From contig JAKTNV010000066.1 of the NCBI GenBank assembly GCA_022747635.1, positions 1,579,001 to 1,643,000 on the forward strand: 64,000 bases of DNA, given 5' to 3'. This DNA comes from Hetaerina americana (Eukaryota; Arthropoda; Insecta; Odonata; Calopterygidae). Position numbers and translations under genes: made by a program. The notes beneath the pieces are model-generated. The model had not been told where the DNA came from, made no database searches, and saw only the letters and a program-made list of their open reading frames with translations. Below are positions 20,575 through 32,029 of the stretch, piece after piece. Position 1 is the first letter of the stretch. Each line of letters opens with the position of its first letter.

Positions 20575-21316
20575 CGAGGGTAGGCTGAAAACTAATGCAC
20601 ACATGCTTGTAGACCACGCACAAAATTTGACCTACAAAATCACTACTCGTAGCACGTGGAAGTAACATTCCTCATCAACACGCATGCGTAGGTTTGAGGT
20701 CGTTAGATTCATTTTTATGTCGTTCATTCATTACATTTTTGACTGTATTTTTGGGTGCTCAACGAGTTTATTTGAACGATTTTCTGGAACGAGGAGCAAC
20801 GATAAATTCTTCTCAGTATATACAGACTCTTAAACCCCTCCGACGTCGAGTTTGTCTTGTTAAAGGCAGCCTGGCGCCAATAATCTTATAACATGACTAC
20901 GCTCGTCCACACACCTCGTGTGCAACTGGAGAGGCTCTGCGAAACCCGAAATTTGAACCGATTCCACACCCTCCTTATTCCCCCGATCATGCGCCTAGCG
21001 ATTTTTATTTTATTCCTTTAACTCAAGAGACACCTCAAAGGGTAATCATTACACCTCGGACGATGAGGTGAAGGCAGTTGTCCAGTCCTGGATTCGAGAG
21101 AAGTCGGAAGAGTTTTTCAGTGACGGAATGAAAAAACTTGTTGCACGTTGGGAGAAATGTGCTGGCCTTAATTGGTGGCTATGTTAAAAAATAAATGTAT
21201 GATTTTGAAATTAAAGAATTCTAATTTAAATATACTTGTTGCTCGATATTGCTATTTGTTTTTGCTCGCGCTCTACAGCGCTCTGCATGCGTGCATTACA
21301 TTTCAGCCTACGCTCG
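20575..21316 (+). mobile_element. Mariner-family deletion derivative with terminal repeats (mariner B)
   Basis: Terminal inverted repeats (CGAGGGTAGGCTGAAAACTA at 20575 and the complementary CAGCCTACGCTCG end at 21316) and a TA duplication (20573-20574, 21317-21318) delimit 742 bp. Inside, a broken frame keeps the second half of a mariner transposase: VYLNDFLERGATINSSQYIQ, then RPHTS, YSPDHAPSDFYF and a WIREKSEEFFSDGMKKLVA-like end. HDN is HDY here and frameshifts abound, so no active transposase is encoded. The N-terminal DNA-binding half is deleted. Confidence 0.85.
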
Positions 21317-22499
21317 TAGATATGAGTCCACTGAGAGCGATGCTGCTCTTTCTCATCAGAGCAAACTATTGGTATGAGCCACAATGACAAATGGATCCGC
21401 CCAGTACCGCAATCGCCATTTAAACCAAAAATTACAATGAGTCCTTGCGTGTAAGAAATAGAAATTACATTTTTGATTCAGAGGTGTAAAATCTTAAATG
21501 TTGGTAGTTCTCTATAAGCAACTGCTTGATCTTTTTGTTCTATACTAATGTTTTTCTCAAATCATTTAGCCATTCTTTCTTGAGCAGTTGCGTGGAGATT
21601 TATCGAAATAAAAAATCAGTCATTGTCAAGATAAAAAACGTTATTTTTCTTTCACTGTTTATGGGATTAGAAACATTAAATGCAACCTTGACTTAAAAAT
21701 AATTCAGTTTAAAAAAATTAAACTTTTAATAATTAAAAAAAAATATTTAAAAATTATTGGAATCAAATTATTTAGTAAAAATAATATTAAATCATATTCG
21801 GGAATACAGTGGATGATTGTTTCATCCACTCAATGTAAAGAGCACGCCATTTGGATTTCGTAAACTCAGTTAGTTCAACATCCCGCCGCTTCGCATCGGA
21901 CGCGCAGAGTCTGTGAGGATTTAAGTTAGTTGCCGTCCGTCGCGTGGCGTGTCGCTCTCAGCCGGGGCAAGTTTGAAATCCAAGCGTCCCTCCGAACGGC
22001 AAACGGCGTCCAACATCCATTGGCGTTGTCTTTGTCCATTTTATCATCCAGATATTCGCTAGAAAGTTTTTTCGGGGAATTCGCTGTTACTTTCGCTACG
22101 AAGAAATACGTAATGGTTGTCTTTGAAGTGATTCAGCCTCTTAAATCCCAAATGTTCCCGTCATTATTTTTATCAAGCTGGTTTTAAAAACCTTATGTGT
22201 TTTAAAGAAAAGATTACTGTTCAGTTGTTCATTAAATACTAAGTGTTTACATTCATTCATCCGTTTTTATTTTCTGCGAATTACTCCAATTGTGGCAAAT
22301 TTAAAACTATTACTATTCTATAAATTTCAATTTTCATTTCATTAACTTGTCGAATTGTAATATCGACTCTTTTGCTAGAAAAGGTACGGTAAATGTTGGT
22401 GGAAAAAATTGATTGCTCACACAAAGGATATTTATCGTATATAAAAAAAATTCATTAATTTTTAGGATAACATGGCAAATGTCAGCGATCGACCAGCAC

Positions 22500-22580
22500 G
22501 GGATATGGCATGAAAATTATTCTGGTGTGTATTCACCCCCTGCCACACATCCTAGCGGTGGCTTGTAGGGTACATAAATA
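22500..22580 (+). mobile_element. LINE family B 3' terminus only
   Basis: GTGTATTCACCCCCTGCCAC, CATCCTAGCGGTGGCTTG and TAGGGTACATAAATAAATG match the family B stem-loop and tail. It abuts a LINE A copy. Confidence 0.75.
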
Positions 22581-22609
22581 AATGAAAATAAATAAATGCC
22601 ATGCTTTTA

Positions 22610-23140
22610 GCACCATCTCAGTCCTTTTCAACATCCACATTTCAAAATCTTCCAGTCTATGTCTATCCTCCTGCTTCAATGACCACGTTTCCGCACTGTA
22701 CATAGCTCCGCTCCATATCAAAGTTTTTACGAGTCTTTTCTTAACATCCTTACTCAACGTTCCCGTTCATCAACTTCCTCCTATCTGTAAAAGCCTCTTT
22801 CCGTGGAGCAATTCTTCTTACGTCCCTACTACTTTGACCGTGTTGGTTCAAAACACTACCGAGATACGTAAACTGTTCTACCTGCTCTAGTTTTTGCCCT
22901 CCTATTTTAATGTTTAGCTTAGCCTTTTTCTTTCTAGCAAATCACATATCCTTTGTTTTATTAATATTGATTCTCATCCCATACCTGTCGCACTGAATTT
23001 CCAACTCACTCAGCAATGCTTGCAACCCCTTGGCTGACAGGCAAACTAAAGCTTGGTCATCAGCAACCCTAACGAATTCCCCGCCCACTTTCATTCCTAT
23101 CTCCAGTTCTTCCCATGCCTCTTTAATCATTTCCTTTACA
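22610..23140 (-). mobile_element. LINE family A internal fragment
   Basis: Minus-strand frames contain VRVADDQALVCLSAKGLQAL, LSELEIQCDRYGMRININKT and VKKRLVKTLIWSGAMYSAET, with frameshifts between them. It has no 3' stem-loop. The reverse transcriptase FADD motif reads VADD. Confidence 0.8.
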
Positions 23141-23448
23141 CGAAAAACATGTCATATTTCCTGATTGTCAGTTGTTTTCAGATTTTCCTAAAGTAATCCA
23201 CAGTGATTAAACAAAAATGACATTTTTAGGACTAACAGAATCTTAAAAAGCTTTAATGACCGTAACTTATTGAAAATTTGTGGATTTCGCTTTATTTTGG
23301 GTGCGGGACGATTTGGGAACTGAGAGTTTGACGCATGAAATGACTAAGTGTGGGAGCAGGTCTGTCTCATCCGGGGGGTCGGGAAGGGGGGATGAGGGAT
23401 TCCTGTTAGGAGAGGATGCTGACTCACAGGAATGGACCATGGAACGTA

Positions 23449-24196
23449 CGAGGGTCATCCGGAAAGTAGTACCCGTTCGTGAAATAAAGACACAAAGGTA
23501 AATATTAACAAACATAAAAAATTTTATTTGAAAGAGGATACTTTAAACTACTTCTCAACATAATCTCCAAGCAAATTAAGGCATTTGTCATAACGTGTGA
23601 CAAGTTTCTGTATTCCTGCTGCATAGTCCTTCGCCGCCAGCTCATTGAGATACGCGAGGGACCCATCTTGCACAAATTTTTGCATAATGCAGATGGTGTT
23701 TAACAATGAACAATTGTTCGAGAAACATTGGGAAAATGCTCACAGATGTCATCAATTGTGACGCGCCGATCGTTCCTCACGAATTCGTCAACTGAGCTCA
23801 CCAGTTGGTCTGTAATGACAGACGGTCTCTCCGAACGCTCATCGTCGTGTGTGTTCCCCCTCCCCATGTTGAAGTTGCGACACCACCGCCGAACAGACGA
23901 CTCGTCCATTACATTGTCTCCATACACCTCCTTTAATTGGCGATGAATATCACATGGGCGAACGTTTCTTGCATTGAGGAATTTAATCACTGCCCTCACT
24001 TCACAACTGGCGGCGTTCTCAATTTTTTTAAACATTGTAAACAATCACAGAAACAACACAGGCAATGCTAGCGTCACGCAACTTGGCTCAGAGAAGGCAG
24101 ACAAGCCACTGAAGCTATCTGACCTCGTCCAGCGGCTACTCGCGTCGTCAGCACTTCATGCGGCACGAACGGGTACTACTTTCCGGATGACCCTCG
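23449..24196 (-). mobile_element. Mariner deletion derivative (mariner A), copy 1
   Basis: This 748-bp element has terminal inverted repeats beginning CGAGGGTCATCCGGAAAG and a TA target duplication (23447-23448, 24197-24198). The minus strand encodes the transposase N-terminus from [20 protein letters not shown] through a helix-turn-helix region (SSVRRWCRNFNMGRG, SVDEFVRNDRRVTIDD). It then jumps to the extreme C-terminus (KLVTRYDKCLNLLGDYVEK) without the catalytic D,D34D core. Compared with the copy at 44637 it has a further 5-bp frameshift deletion near 23706. It cannot make a transposase but could be mobilised by one. Confidence 0.92.
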
Positions 24197-24589
24197 TATG
24201 ATCTGACATTTGCTGTGTCTGATGAAGTGCAAAAAGTCGCAGTGGGTGAACTGTTCGAGCACGGGTTAGGACCACTCCCTGAAAAGTCCTTTTCAGCAAT
24301 TAGACAAATTCATATTCAATTGAGTAATGAACAGGAATACATTTCAAAAATGAAAAATGTGTAAAAAATGGTATGTGGAAAACATTTTTGCAAGATCTCT
24401 TCCGTTCGTTATGTGTGAACATTTTTTGTTTCTATGAACAATGAGATTATTCAACTATCTCTTTTTGTCGATCACACGTTAAAATACCTTTAAGACGCAG
24501 ATAACACCTTTATGGAATTCTCCATGGCTTGATATAGACTTATTTATTACAGTCGAAAGAAAAATTGAAAGATTAACCAAATCCCAAAT

Positions 24590-24868
24590 GGACTATTGGG
24601 AGAAATCCTATGGAGGCAGGAAAAGTGGCTGAAGGGGGCAGCGGGATGTTGAAGACTGTAGTTGAGGGGAGAATGTTAGGCAAACGAGGAAAGGGAAGGA
24701 ACAGGATAGGGATGTTGGATGGGATGAAGGGAGGAAGGAAGCATTCAAAGATGGAGAGGGACCTGATATAAATTTGGATACTGGATTTTGTTTTGTTAGG
24801 AGACACCAAGTAATTTATATCCAGATATATATTTCCATCCAGAAACCTACCCTAACCGGTAGATTACC

Positions 24869-24876
<8 letters not shown>
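24590..24876 (+). mobile_element. LINE family A 3' end
   Basis: GGGAGAAATCCTATGGAGGC, GTTGAGGGGAGAATGTTAGG and the terminal stem-loop (CTACCCTAACCGGTAGATT, about 24847-24866) mark a 5'-truncated copy. Its TTATAAT tail passes directly into an AT microsatellite. Confidence 0.85.

Positions 24877-24950
<74 letters not shown>
24873..24950. repeat. (AT)n microsatellite after LINE tail
   Basis: About 78 bp of perfect AT repeat begin at the poly-A-like end of the LINE A copy. Confidence 0.98.
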
Positions 24951-24952
<2 letters not shown>

Positions 24953-25021
24953 CTGACAAAATTTTACTAATGAATTCGTACAGGGCTCTATAGCTATCTT
25001 GAATTTGTTAAGATGCCGAGA

Positions 25022-25122
25022 ATCTGTGTGTATATATATGTGTATATATATATGTATGTATATATATATATGTATATATATATGTGTATATGTATATATA
25101 TGTGTATATATATATGTGTGTG

Positions 25123-25189
<67 letters not shown>

Positions 25190-25190
25190 A
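25022..25190. repeat. Compound TATATG / (AT)n microsatellite
   Basis: TATATGTG-type units grade into a pure AT run. The block leads directly into an inverted pair of Penelope-like termini. Confidence 0.95.
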
Positions 25191-25192
25191 CG

Positions 25193-25352
25193 TTTAAAAG
25201 GACACTCACACTAGATTGTTCGAGCTTTCGGCCCTCTCAGAGGTCTTCTTCGAGTGAGACTCACTTGAAGAAGGCCTCTGAGTGAGACTCACTTGAAGAA
25301 GGCCTCTGAGGGCCGAAAGCTCGAACAATTTACAGTGTGAGTGTCCTTTTAA
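25193..25352. repeat. Palindromic pair of Penelope-like termini
   Basis: The left arm (25193-25258) and right arm (about 25262-25352) are inverted copies of one sequence (AAAAGGACACTCACAC ... GTGTGAGTGTCCTTTT). Within the right arm a 29-bp unit, TGAGACTCACTTGAAGAAGG onward, is duplicated in tandem (25255 and 25284). The sequence matches 61908-61985, so it is a dispersed element end. Confidence 0.8.
25292..25318 (+). ncRNA. Hammerhead-like ribozyme core
   Basis: TTGAAGA (25293-25299), stem II GGCC/GGCC (25301-25304, 25311-25314) and GAAA (25315-25318) fit the core layout with one change at the first C. The same string recurs at 61916-61943 and, inverted, at about 25245-25225. Confidence 0.4.
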
Positions 25353-25434
25353 TGTCGCTATTCTATTTGTGTTCTATTGTGCCGTCCCATTATTTGCTGC
25401 TCGTGTGAGTGTTTCAGCATAATCGGTATGTATA

Positions 25435-25437
<3 letters not shown>

Positions 25438-25476
<39 letters not shown>
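25438..25476. repeat. (GT)n microsatellite
   Basis: This is a GT dinucleotide run of about 38 bp. Confidence 0.97.
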
Positions 25477-25481
<5 letters not shown>

Positions 25482-25589
25482 TACGTCTGTTTGGAGTTTT
25501 TCAATTTTCATAGAATTACGCGCATCGTCATTTTTTCGATTATCTCAACATTTTTGTAAAGATAACGCGTGCGTTATTGATGGGAAAAC

Positions 25590-25700
25590 ACGGTACATTG
25601 TCCGACTGGGGTAGGGTCATGTTCCTGTAAAAAAGTAGTCTGTTGTGTTTTCACCCCCTGCCACACACCCTATTGCTGACCGGCAGGGTGCTATGTATTA
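25590..25700 (+). mobile_element. LINE family B 3' terminus only
   Basis: GTAGGGTCATGTTCCTGTAA, CACCCCCTGCCACACACCCT and CCGGCAGGGTGC match the family B end with its stem-loop. Confidence 0.7.
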
Positions 25701-25926
25701 AACTGCGCATCGTTTTAGTTTTAACAGATCTCTCCCGAAGTCGTACAGCGTGCGAATGTATGTAAACAGTTTAAAGGCGCACGGAGAAGGCACGCCTTCC
25801 TGGTCTGTGTGTCATCGTCCCATCCCCCTCCCCCTAACCCCCTACATCACCCCCTTCCCCCCACCCCCCTGCCCACGCGTGATTCACTTCCATTGACAAA
25901 AACTTTGTTTCCCTCGCCAACCGCAG

Positions 25927-26102
25927 GAGGAGAGCTCGGGCTAGAGCTTTGGACATGTCGTCGCTACGCGACGCTGCCTGCTCGACCAATACGGCAGCGC
26001 CATCGGGGGAAGTCGGAGATTCCCTGAACCCATCGGTCCACAGCTCTATGAGTGACGTCAGCCTGAGTCGCGGGGCGGTTGCCAAGGCGTCGACTCCGTC
26101 CC
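25927..26102 (+). CDS. CAP-Gly domain protein, internal exon 4 of 4 seen
   Basis: This is a short exon (176 nt) after a pyrimidine-rich acceptor (CAACCGCAG, ending 25926) and before a GTGAGT donor at 26103. Its first base completes the codon split at the end of exon 3 (ac|g, Thr), after which it reads RRARARALDMSSLRDAACST and ends with SVHSSMSDVSLSRGAVAKAS. It is GC-rich against an AT-rich background and phase-consistent with exon 3, which is why it is assigned to the gene despite a 7.7-kb intron. It is Arg-rich then Ser-rich, with no known domain. It leaves phase 1 for a next exon that could not be found. Confidence 0.75.
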
Positions 26103-27439
26103 GTGAGTACCCTGAGAGAACGTTTTGGTTGATTTCCTAGGTCATCACCCCAGGGCGCCTGTCCTCGGGTATTCTTCTCGGGTGGTTTCCAGGTGGAGAT
26201 ATCGTCTCGCTCACGACGACCATCGTGATCATGGACCACGAGGGATGAAATACGTTATCGGCAGCGAATCGGACGAAGGGTTGAATCTCGCGGTGGATGG
26301 ATGCTGTGGCAATGAAGTCCCGAGTGCGAGCGAAGTATTTAGTTTTTTTTTTGTTCTCCGGAGAAAAACAATTCAAGTCAACAATAATTCATTGACGTCC
26401 ATCGGAAAAGAGACTTACTAAGAAGACATAAGACGTTTGTCTTTGAAAGAAAACACATGTATTATTTTGTTTAACGCGTTTATAAACTCCATACAGAGAT
26501 TTTTTAAACACTCATGTGTGGAATTCGGATGGGTATTTTATCGCAAAATTAAAAGAAAAATATATTTATAATTGGAATGCGTGCGTATGAAATGTATGCC
26601 TGTATGAAATTACCAATTCGTAAATAGTCAATTATTAACTACGGCCAATGAAAAAAACATTTACGTATTTAGCATTTTACTTCAAGGCATTGTAGTCCAT
26701 GCGCAATTTTGACGTCATGCTTAGTGGGAGAAACTTTCTGAAGTCATAATTTACCATCTTCCAACAACCATTGACTTACATGTAAATCCACAGATGTAAA
26801 AAAGAGCTCTCGTGGTCTCAGGGGTTTAACGGTCAATTTACACCTTATAAAGCCCCGTTAATAGTTCTTACTCTTTGATTACTTGAAAATCGTTTTCAGT
26901 CGCAATTTTAATTGTCTCAGATAACCTCCATCAAAATTTGATTGTTCAATCAGAATCGAGTTGTAGCTAATTCCTATTCGTACAGCAATTCCAATGATAG
27001 GCGAATCATCATTTAATTAGATGAATTACATTTGGGAATGATTTATAATTAGCCGAATTTACGGATTATGGGTAGACATAAAACGAGCTATATTTTAATT
27101 TGATGTTTAGCTTTAACTTACTACACTCAGTCTAGAATTTTAATTTTTCTCTCAAACCAGAACTTATCTCACATTCCCGTCGTGTCACGAAGAAACTATG
27201 ACGTGAGCTGACGTAACTCTATATTGCCGCTGCTGTGAACTTCCGCGTTTATTAATCGTGAGGTTGCATTGCTTCTAGTTAATTATTTATGGATAGGACT
27301 GACGTTTCGCCCACGATTTTCTTATAATCGTGGTAACTCGCCACAAGTCAACCCACTCTTCCTTTGCTGTGAGAGTCATCAAGGAAGTTTGCGAGATGCA
27401 TCATGCGGACAGTTTTAATTCTTTTTTTTACCTTAAGAT
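26103..27439 (+). other. Start of the following intron, no feature recognised
   Basis: AT-rich sequence follows the exon 4 donor. A perfect hairpin at about 27303-27340 (CCACGATT...AATCGTGG) is followed, on the minus strand, by GCGAAACGTCAG, a word also seen beside hammerhead-like repeats. No CUGANGA core precedes it. Confidence 0.5.
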
Positions 27440-28400
27440 CTACATCTATATCTACTTAATACCCCGCAAGCCGCCGCAAGGGCGTGTGGCGGGGGGTGTT
27501 AGGACACCACCCGTAATTTAGAAAAGAAAAAGAAAAAAAACCGCATGCAATAACAACAAAATCATATATCCACAAATAAATCATGGCATACATTCATGCA
27601 TGAACACTTACACCGCACACACATGTAAACACTCAAACTACATCTTACATACACATGCACCTGAAAGTATACCTAACAGCTTTGCAGTGTTTAACTTTGT
27701 TCCAACTTGTAAATTCAATGTTTTCAATATTTCTAAAGTGACTTCGGTTTCTTACTATTAGGATTTCTGATTGTTCGCGGAAAGAATGAGTATTTGTATC
27801 TATCTGTACTGGAATCTATCTCCCTTAGTTTATCTTTGTGGTCTGATCTACCTAAGTAGTGTGGGGCCATTATAATTCCTTCAGTGTCATATTTAAACTC
27901 GTTTGTTCTGAACCTTTCTAAAAGTCTAAGCCTCGCTTGTTCTCTCCGCACTTCAAGTGGTTCCCAGCCCAAATCCCCTAAGAGACCTGTCACACTTGTG
28001 TTCTTATCATAACAATTTTTAACGAATCTAGCGGATTTTCTCTGGACTTTATCTAAATCTTTTTGCCAAATTTTCTCCCACGGATCCCAAATACTTGCGG
28101 TATATTCCAAATGAAGTCTAACTAGAGCAAAATAACACCACTCTTAACTTTCTCATTATATTTCCCCACCACCCGTTCTATGAAGCCAAGTTTCTTTAAA
28201 GCTGATCCGCATATTGTCCTGATATGTGCTCCCCATGAAAGGCGTGGTGTTAGAACAACCCCGAAATATTTAACTTGATTTGCCGTAGTCAATACTGAAC
28301 CCTCTATTTCGTAGTTTATATCCTGTTCCTCGCTTCCTTTGTTCCAAAATTTCAAAACTGCGCATTTATTTGTATTAAGTGTTAATCCCCATTTATTGCA
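27440..28400 (-). mobile_element. LINE family B (CR1/L2-like), best-preserved copy
   Basis: On the minus strand a 77-residue frame (28355-28122: VKYFGVVLTPRLSWGAHIRT, ALKKLGFIERVVGKYNEKVK) and a 125-residue frame (28110-27733: YTASIWDPWEKIWQKDLDKV, QRKSARFVKNCYDKNTSVTG, YKYSFFPRTIRNPNSKKP) form the post-polymerase C-terminal half of a CR1/L2/Daphne-type reverse transcriptase. One frameshift separates them. A long AC-rich 3' UTR ends in a GC-rich hairpin (CCGCAAGCCGCCGCAAGGGC, 27463-27482). The polymerase core is missing, so the copy is dead. Confidence 0.88.
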
Positions 28401-28959
28401 CCATTCCGAGATAAGATAAGTTCTAATGTTTTTGCAATGGAAATATTCTTACCGGGAAGGCGAAGGATGTTACGGGAACATTGGAACCACTCCTGTCTAC
28501 GCTCTGAGACCACCGGGAAAAAATACAATGACCCATAATCAGCATTCCAAAAGACATTCATAGGACCGTTGGCGGATAATACGTTTAAAGTTCTTTGGAA
28601 AGCTTATTAAGGACATATTCTTAAGAGCGGCAGTCTTTGTATCGACTTCTTAATCTTTGAAGTTTGGTCAATGCATTTTATGTCGAAGAAATGCATGAGA
28701 TAGGTATGTTTACAAAAAGCGGAAATATGAGTCAAAAGTAAGTTTAAGTTCTCGTTGACATTGGGCAAAGTTGCAAAATTGATGTAAGGGGAACGATGGC
28801 TGTGTATATGTTTGCGCAAATTTAATATTTCAGATAAAAATAACTAAGAAATTAGTATTATTCATATTACCGGTATAACAGCGTTTAGAGTTCGTTTTCT
28901 CCAACGAGGTACACCCTGGCGCTGTTAAGAAGCAACATCAGGTACGGGTCCCTTCTTCA

Positions 28960-29760
28960 ATTATCCATATCCCACCTTTCCTCCTTTCATTCCAGTGTTC
29001 TCATCCTATTTCTACTTCTCATTTGTTTGCCGAAAAAAATTCTCCCATCTCGAAGACAATATTCTGAAGAAATTCCATGGCCAATAGAAATGCTCTCCAT
29101 TCATCTTTCCCTATTGGATTTATCACTCTCTCTTCCCCTCACCCCATATTCATCACTTATTGATTTAATTACCTTTCGGTCCATTTCACCTTCTCCATTC
29201 TCCTCCGCACCCACGTTTCAAAATCCTCCAGTCGACGTCTATCCTCCTGCTTCAATGACCACGTTTCCGCGCCGTACATAGCTACGCTCCATATCAAAGT
29301 TTTTATGAGTCTTTTCTTAATATCCTTACTCAACGTCCCCGTCATCAACTCCCTCCTCCTCGCGAAAGCCTCTTTGCCTAGCGCAATTCTTCTCCTTACG
29401 TCCCTACTACTTTGACCGTGTTGGTCCAAAACACTACCGAGATACGTAAACTGTTCTACCTGCTCTAGTTTTTGCCCTCCTATTTTAATGATAAGCTTAG
29501 CCTTTTTCTTTCTACAAAATCGCATAACCATTGTTTAATTAATATTGATTCTCATCCCATACCTGTCGCACTGAATTTCTAATTCACTCAACAATGCTTG
29601 CAACCCCTTGGCTGACTGACAGATTAAAGCTTGGTCATCAGCAAACCTAACTGATTTTACGAATTCCCCGTTCACTTTCATCACTACCTCCAGTTCTTCT
29701 CTCTTTTTACCGTTTCCTCCACAAATATGCTTGACAAGCAAGGACGATGATGGGCCAATA
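28960..29760 (-). mobile_element. LINE family A, long 5'-truncated copy
   Basis: Minus-strand frames at 29771-29535 (KSVRFADDQALICQSAKGLQ) and 29531-29169 (GGQKLEQVEQFTYLGSVLDQ, DIKKRLIKTLIWSVAMYGAE) are separated by a stop. The polymerase FADD box is intact here. The 3' part continues to about 28960 in a decayed form. This is the best copy for rebuilding the family's thumb region by alignment. Confidence 0.85.
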
Positions 29761-32029
29761 CAAACATTCATATTTAAAAATATATAAATACATAGAAGGG
29801 GACCTATTTACCTTTAGGAAATAAACAAAATGATGGGGAAATGATTTAATGGCGCTGCGCAATATTTTACCGCGCGGTGTCAGTTAGCTTTGCACAATAC
29901 CGGTCGAGATATTTTAATTAAAATATAAGTCAATACAAGTCACCTTTCACAGATTGATAACATGTTTTGCGTTATAAGATGAAAAATTTTTCAATGTGCC
30001 GGTTTTTCTAGATGAAACCGTTGACTTAATGGCTGGGTTACGCTTTTCGATAGAATAAATCGTGCATTCCTTCGATAAATATAAAAGAAATTTATTATTT
30101 TATTAAAAGAAAGAGGATGGCCGTCAAACTGATTGAGGTTCGAACAATGTTCGTAATAATATGCACGTGTTCATTTCCCGTAATTGTTGCGCATCTGGAC
30201 GAGGTGCCTCGCTTCCCACGTACCTCCTCTCGCCATCCACGAGACCGCAATTAATAATCGCACGAGAATACCCTATTGCGCCATCCCCTTATGCCTTATC
30301 TATTCTCCTTCTGCGGTGATCTATACCTTTCCCAACATCTTTCCGAGTCACGGATTTTCCCTTTACTTAGACTGGTTTTCGTGACGAGCCAGTGAATACC
30401 CACTGAACGAACGCCTCGTCCGCTTGTTGTCGAATGGCCCTCGTCTTTCGTGAGTCGAGGGAATGCTCCCGAGATATGCGTATCCTAGGAGACGACGTGA
30501 TTGCCCGATTGGATCGTGAGCAGAATTCAAGGGATTTGCGTGGTCGATCAAGGAAAACCAATCACTCGCGTCAATCACGCGCGTGAATATCACATAACTA
30601 CTAACTACATGTCATCACCCGTCCTTTTCAGCGGGCGCGTGTTTCTGTAAGATATGGCTACCGTCCTGGTCCCTAACACTCTCTTAAGTGTGGACGATCA
30701 AAGTTTAGATGTCATAAGGAAAATAATTGCGTTAGGCAAAGGCAAACTTTGACAATGTGGAGGAAATTGATACCAGGTAATAATATAAAATAAAGAAAAA
30801 AAGGGGTGTGCCCTCAATCAGGGATCGCAGCTTAAAGTGCGATGCCGAGAGCCAGGATGACCTTTCGGGACGGTTGAAATGGCACGCGGTACAAAAGGTC
30901 AAAACTATCGGGAGAACGTTGGCTGTACGGGTAAGAGGGCTTCCTCTTATTTCTCAAGGCTTAGATTTGTGCCTTTTATTCGTTTTATTCTAGAGCGCAG
31001 GCGCCGGTCTTGTCGGGCGACACGTGACGCGACGAATCTCGGTGTCTTTAATTTGCCCATCGAACCGACCACGTTTCCCAGCCGCACGCGTCAATGAATG
31101 AAATGTCTCCCGTTGAAAATCGAATGAATAAGAATAAACTGTAAATAGAAAGGGTAGACTCTAAAGGAGTAAATTTGTCGCGTGAGGGCGTGATCGTCGC
31201 TGTAAAAAGCGTGCTCCCTTCTGCGAATGATGAACAAAGTGACAATGTTCGACATTGTCACTTTGTAAATGTGTAAACATGAGTTGAAATAAAGTCGCCA
31301 CGGACGTTTCCATCCTAGAACAGATTATAGCTCTTATAATTCTTAGAGATTTAAGATGTTTACCAAAGATACTTTCGAAATCTAATGCGATTTCGAGAAT
31401 GTGTGTCGCAGGAAAAGCCACTATAATTTTTCGGAAAGTTTTCATGCCTAAAATTTTGTTGAACAACATCAATTTATACACACACATATATGTGAACTGA
31501 AGACCGTTCGACGCGGGCTCGACATCCGTCATCCTTCGCAGATATTTGCGGCCAGCACCTTGTATTTTAGTATAAAAAACTACTTTTATGGAAAAACTCT
31601 GAAAATAACTTAGTATTTTAGAGGGGTGCTTCGTGAAACGGATTATTTCTGATGAATAGACTTAAAATCCAGATTTTTGCGTAAACTTAAATTTGAGGCT
31701 CACTGAAGATTCATGCCTCAAAGTTATACTCTCTGTTTAAAGCGCTTGTAATTTGCTCATACCAGGTTTTTCTGATGGATATTAAAATCTCCGCACTTGG
31801 TTCCTGCCTGCATCATACTCGTGACGTGAATTTGAAAGTGTTGCATCGCACTTAAGACTGTTTTCGGTGGACTTTTTTAATCGCATTGCAGCTTGAGAAA
31901 TTGGTTCCCGGGAAGATTGATTTGAGAGATGATATCCCGGGAGGCCGCAATTCTCAGCCCCCCGGCGTCCCCGAAATAAAAATTAAATTTTAAATTCTAA
32001 AGCAATTCTTCCCTAATCTCTTACTCCGC
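29761..32029. other. No gene recognised
   Basis: AT-rich sequence with several 60- to 120-codon chance frames but no motifs, terminal repeats or splice-consistent exons. Confidence 0.45.

Larger units (their letters stand above)
18253..25926 (+). other. Intron between exons 3 and 4 (7.7 kb)
   Basis: This GT-AG intron is filled with mobile elements: LINE B (18370), mariner relics (19452, 20575), a LINE A copy (22610), a mariner deletion derivative (23449), LINE A (24590), long AT arrays and Penelope-like termini (25193). Stretches 18870-19450 and 21320-22500 show nothing recognisable. Confidence 0.75.
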
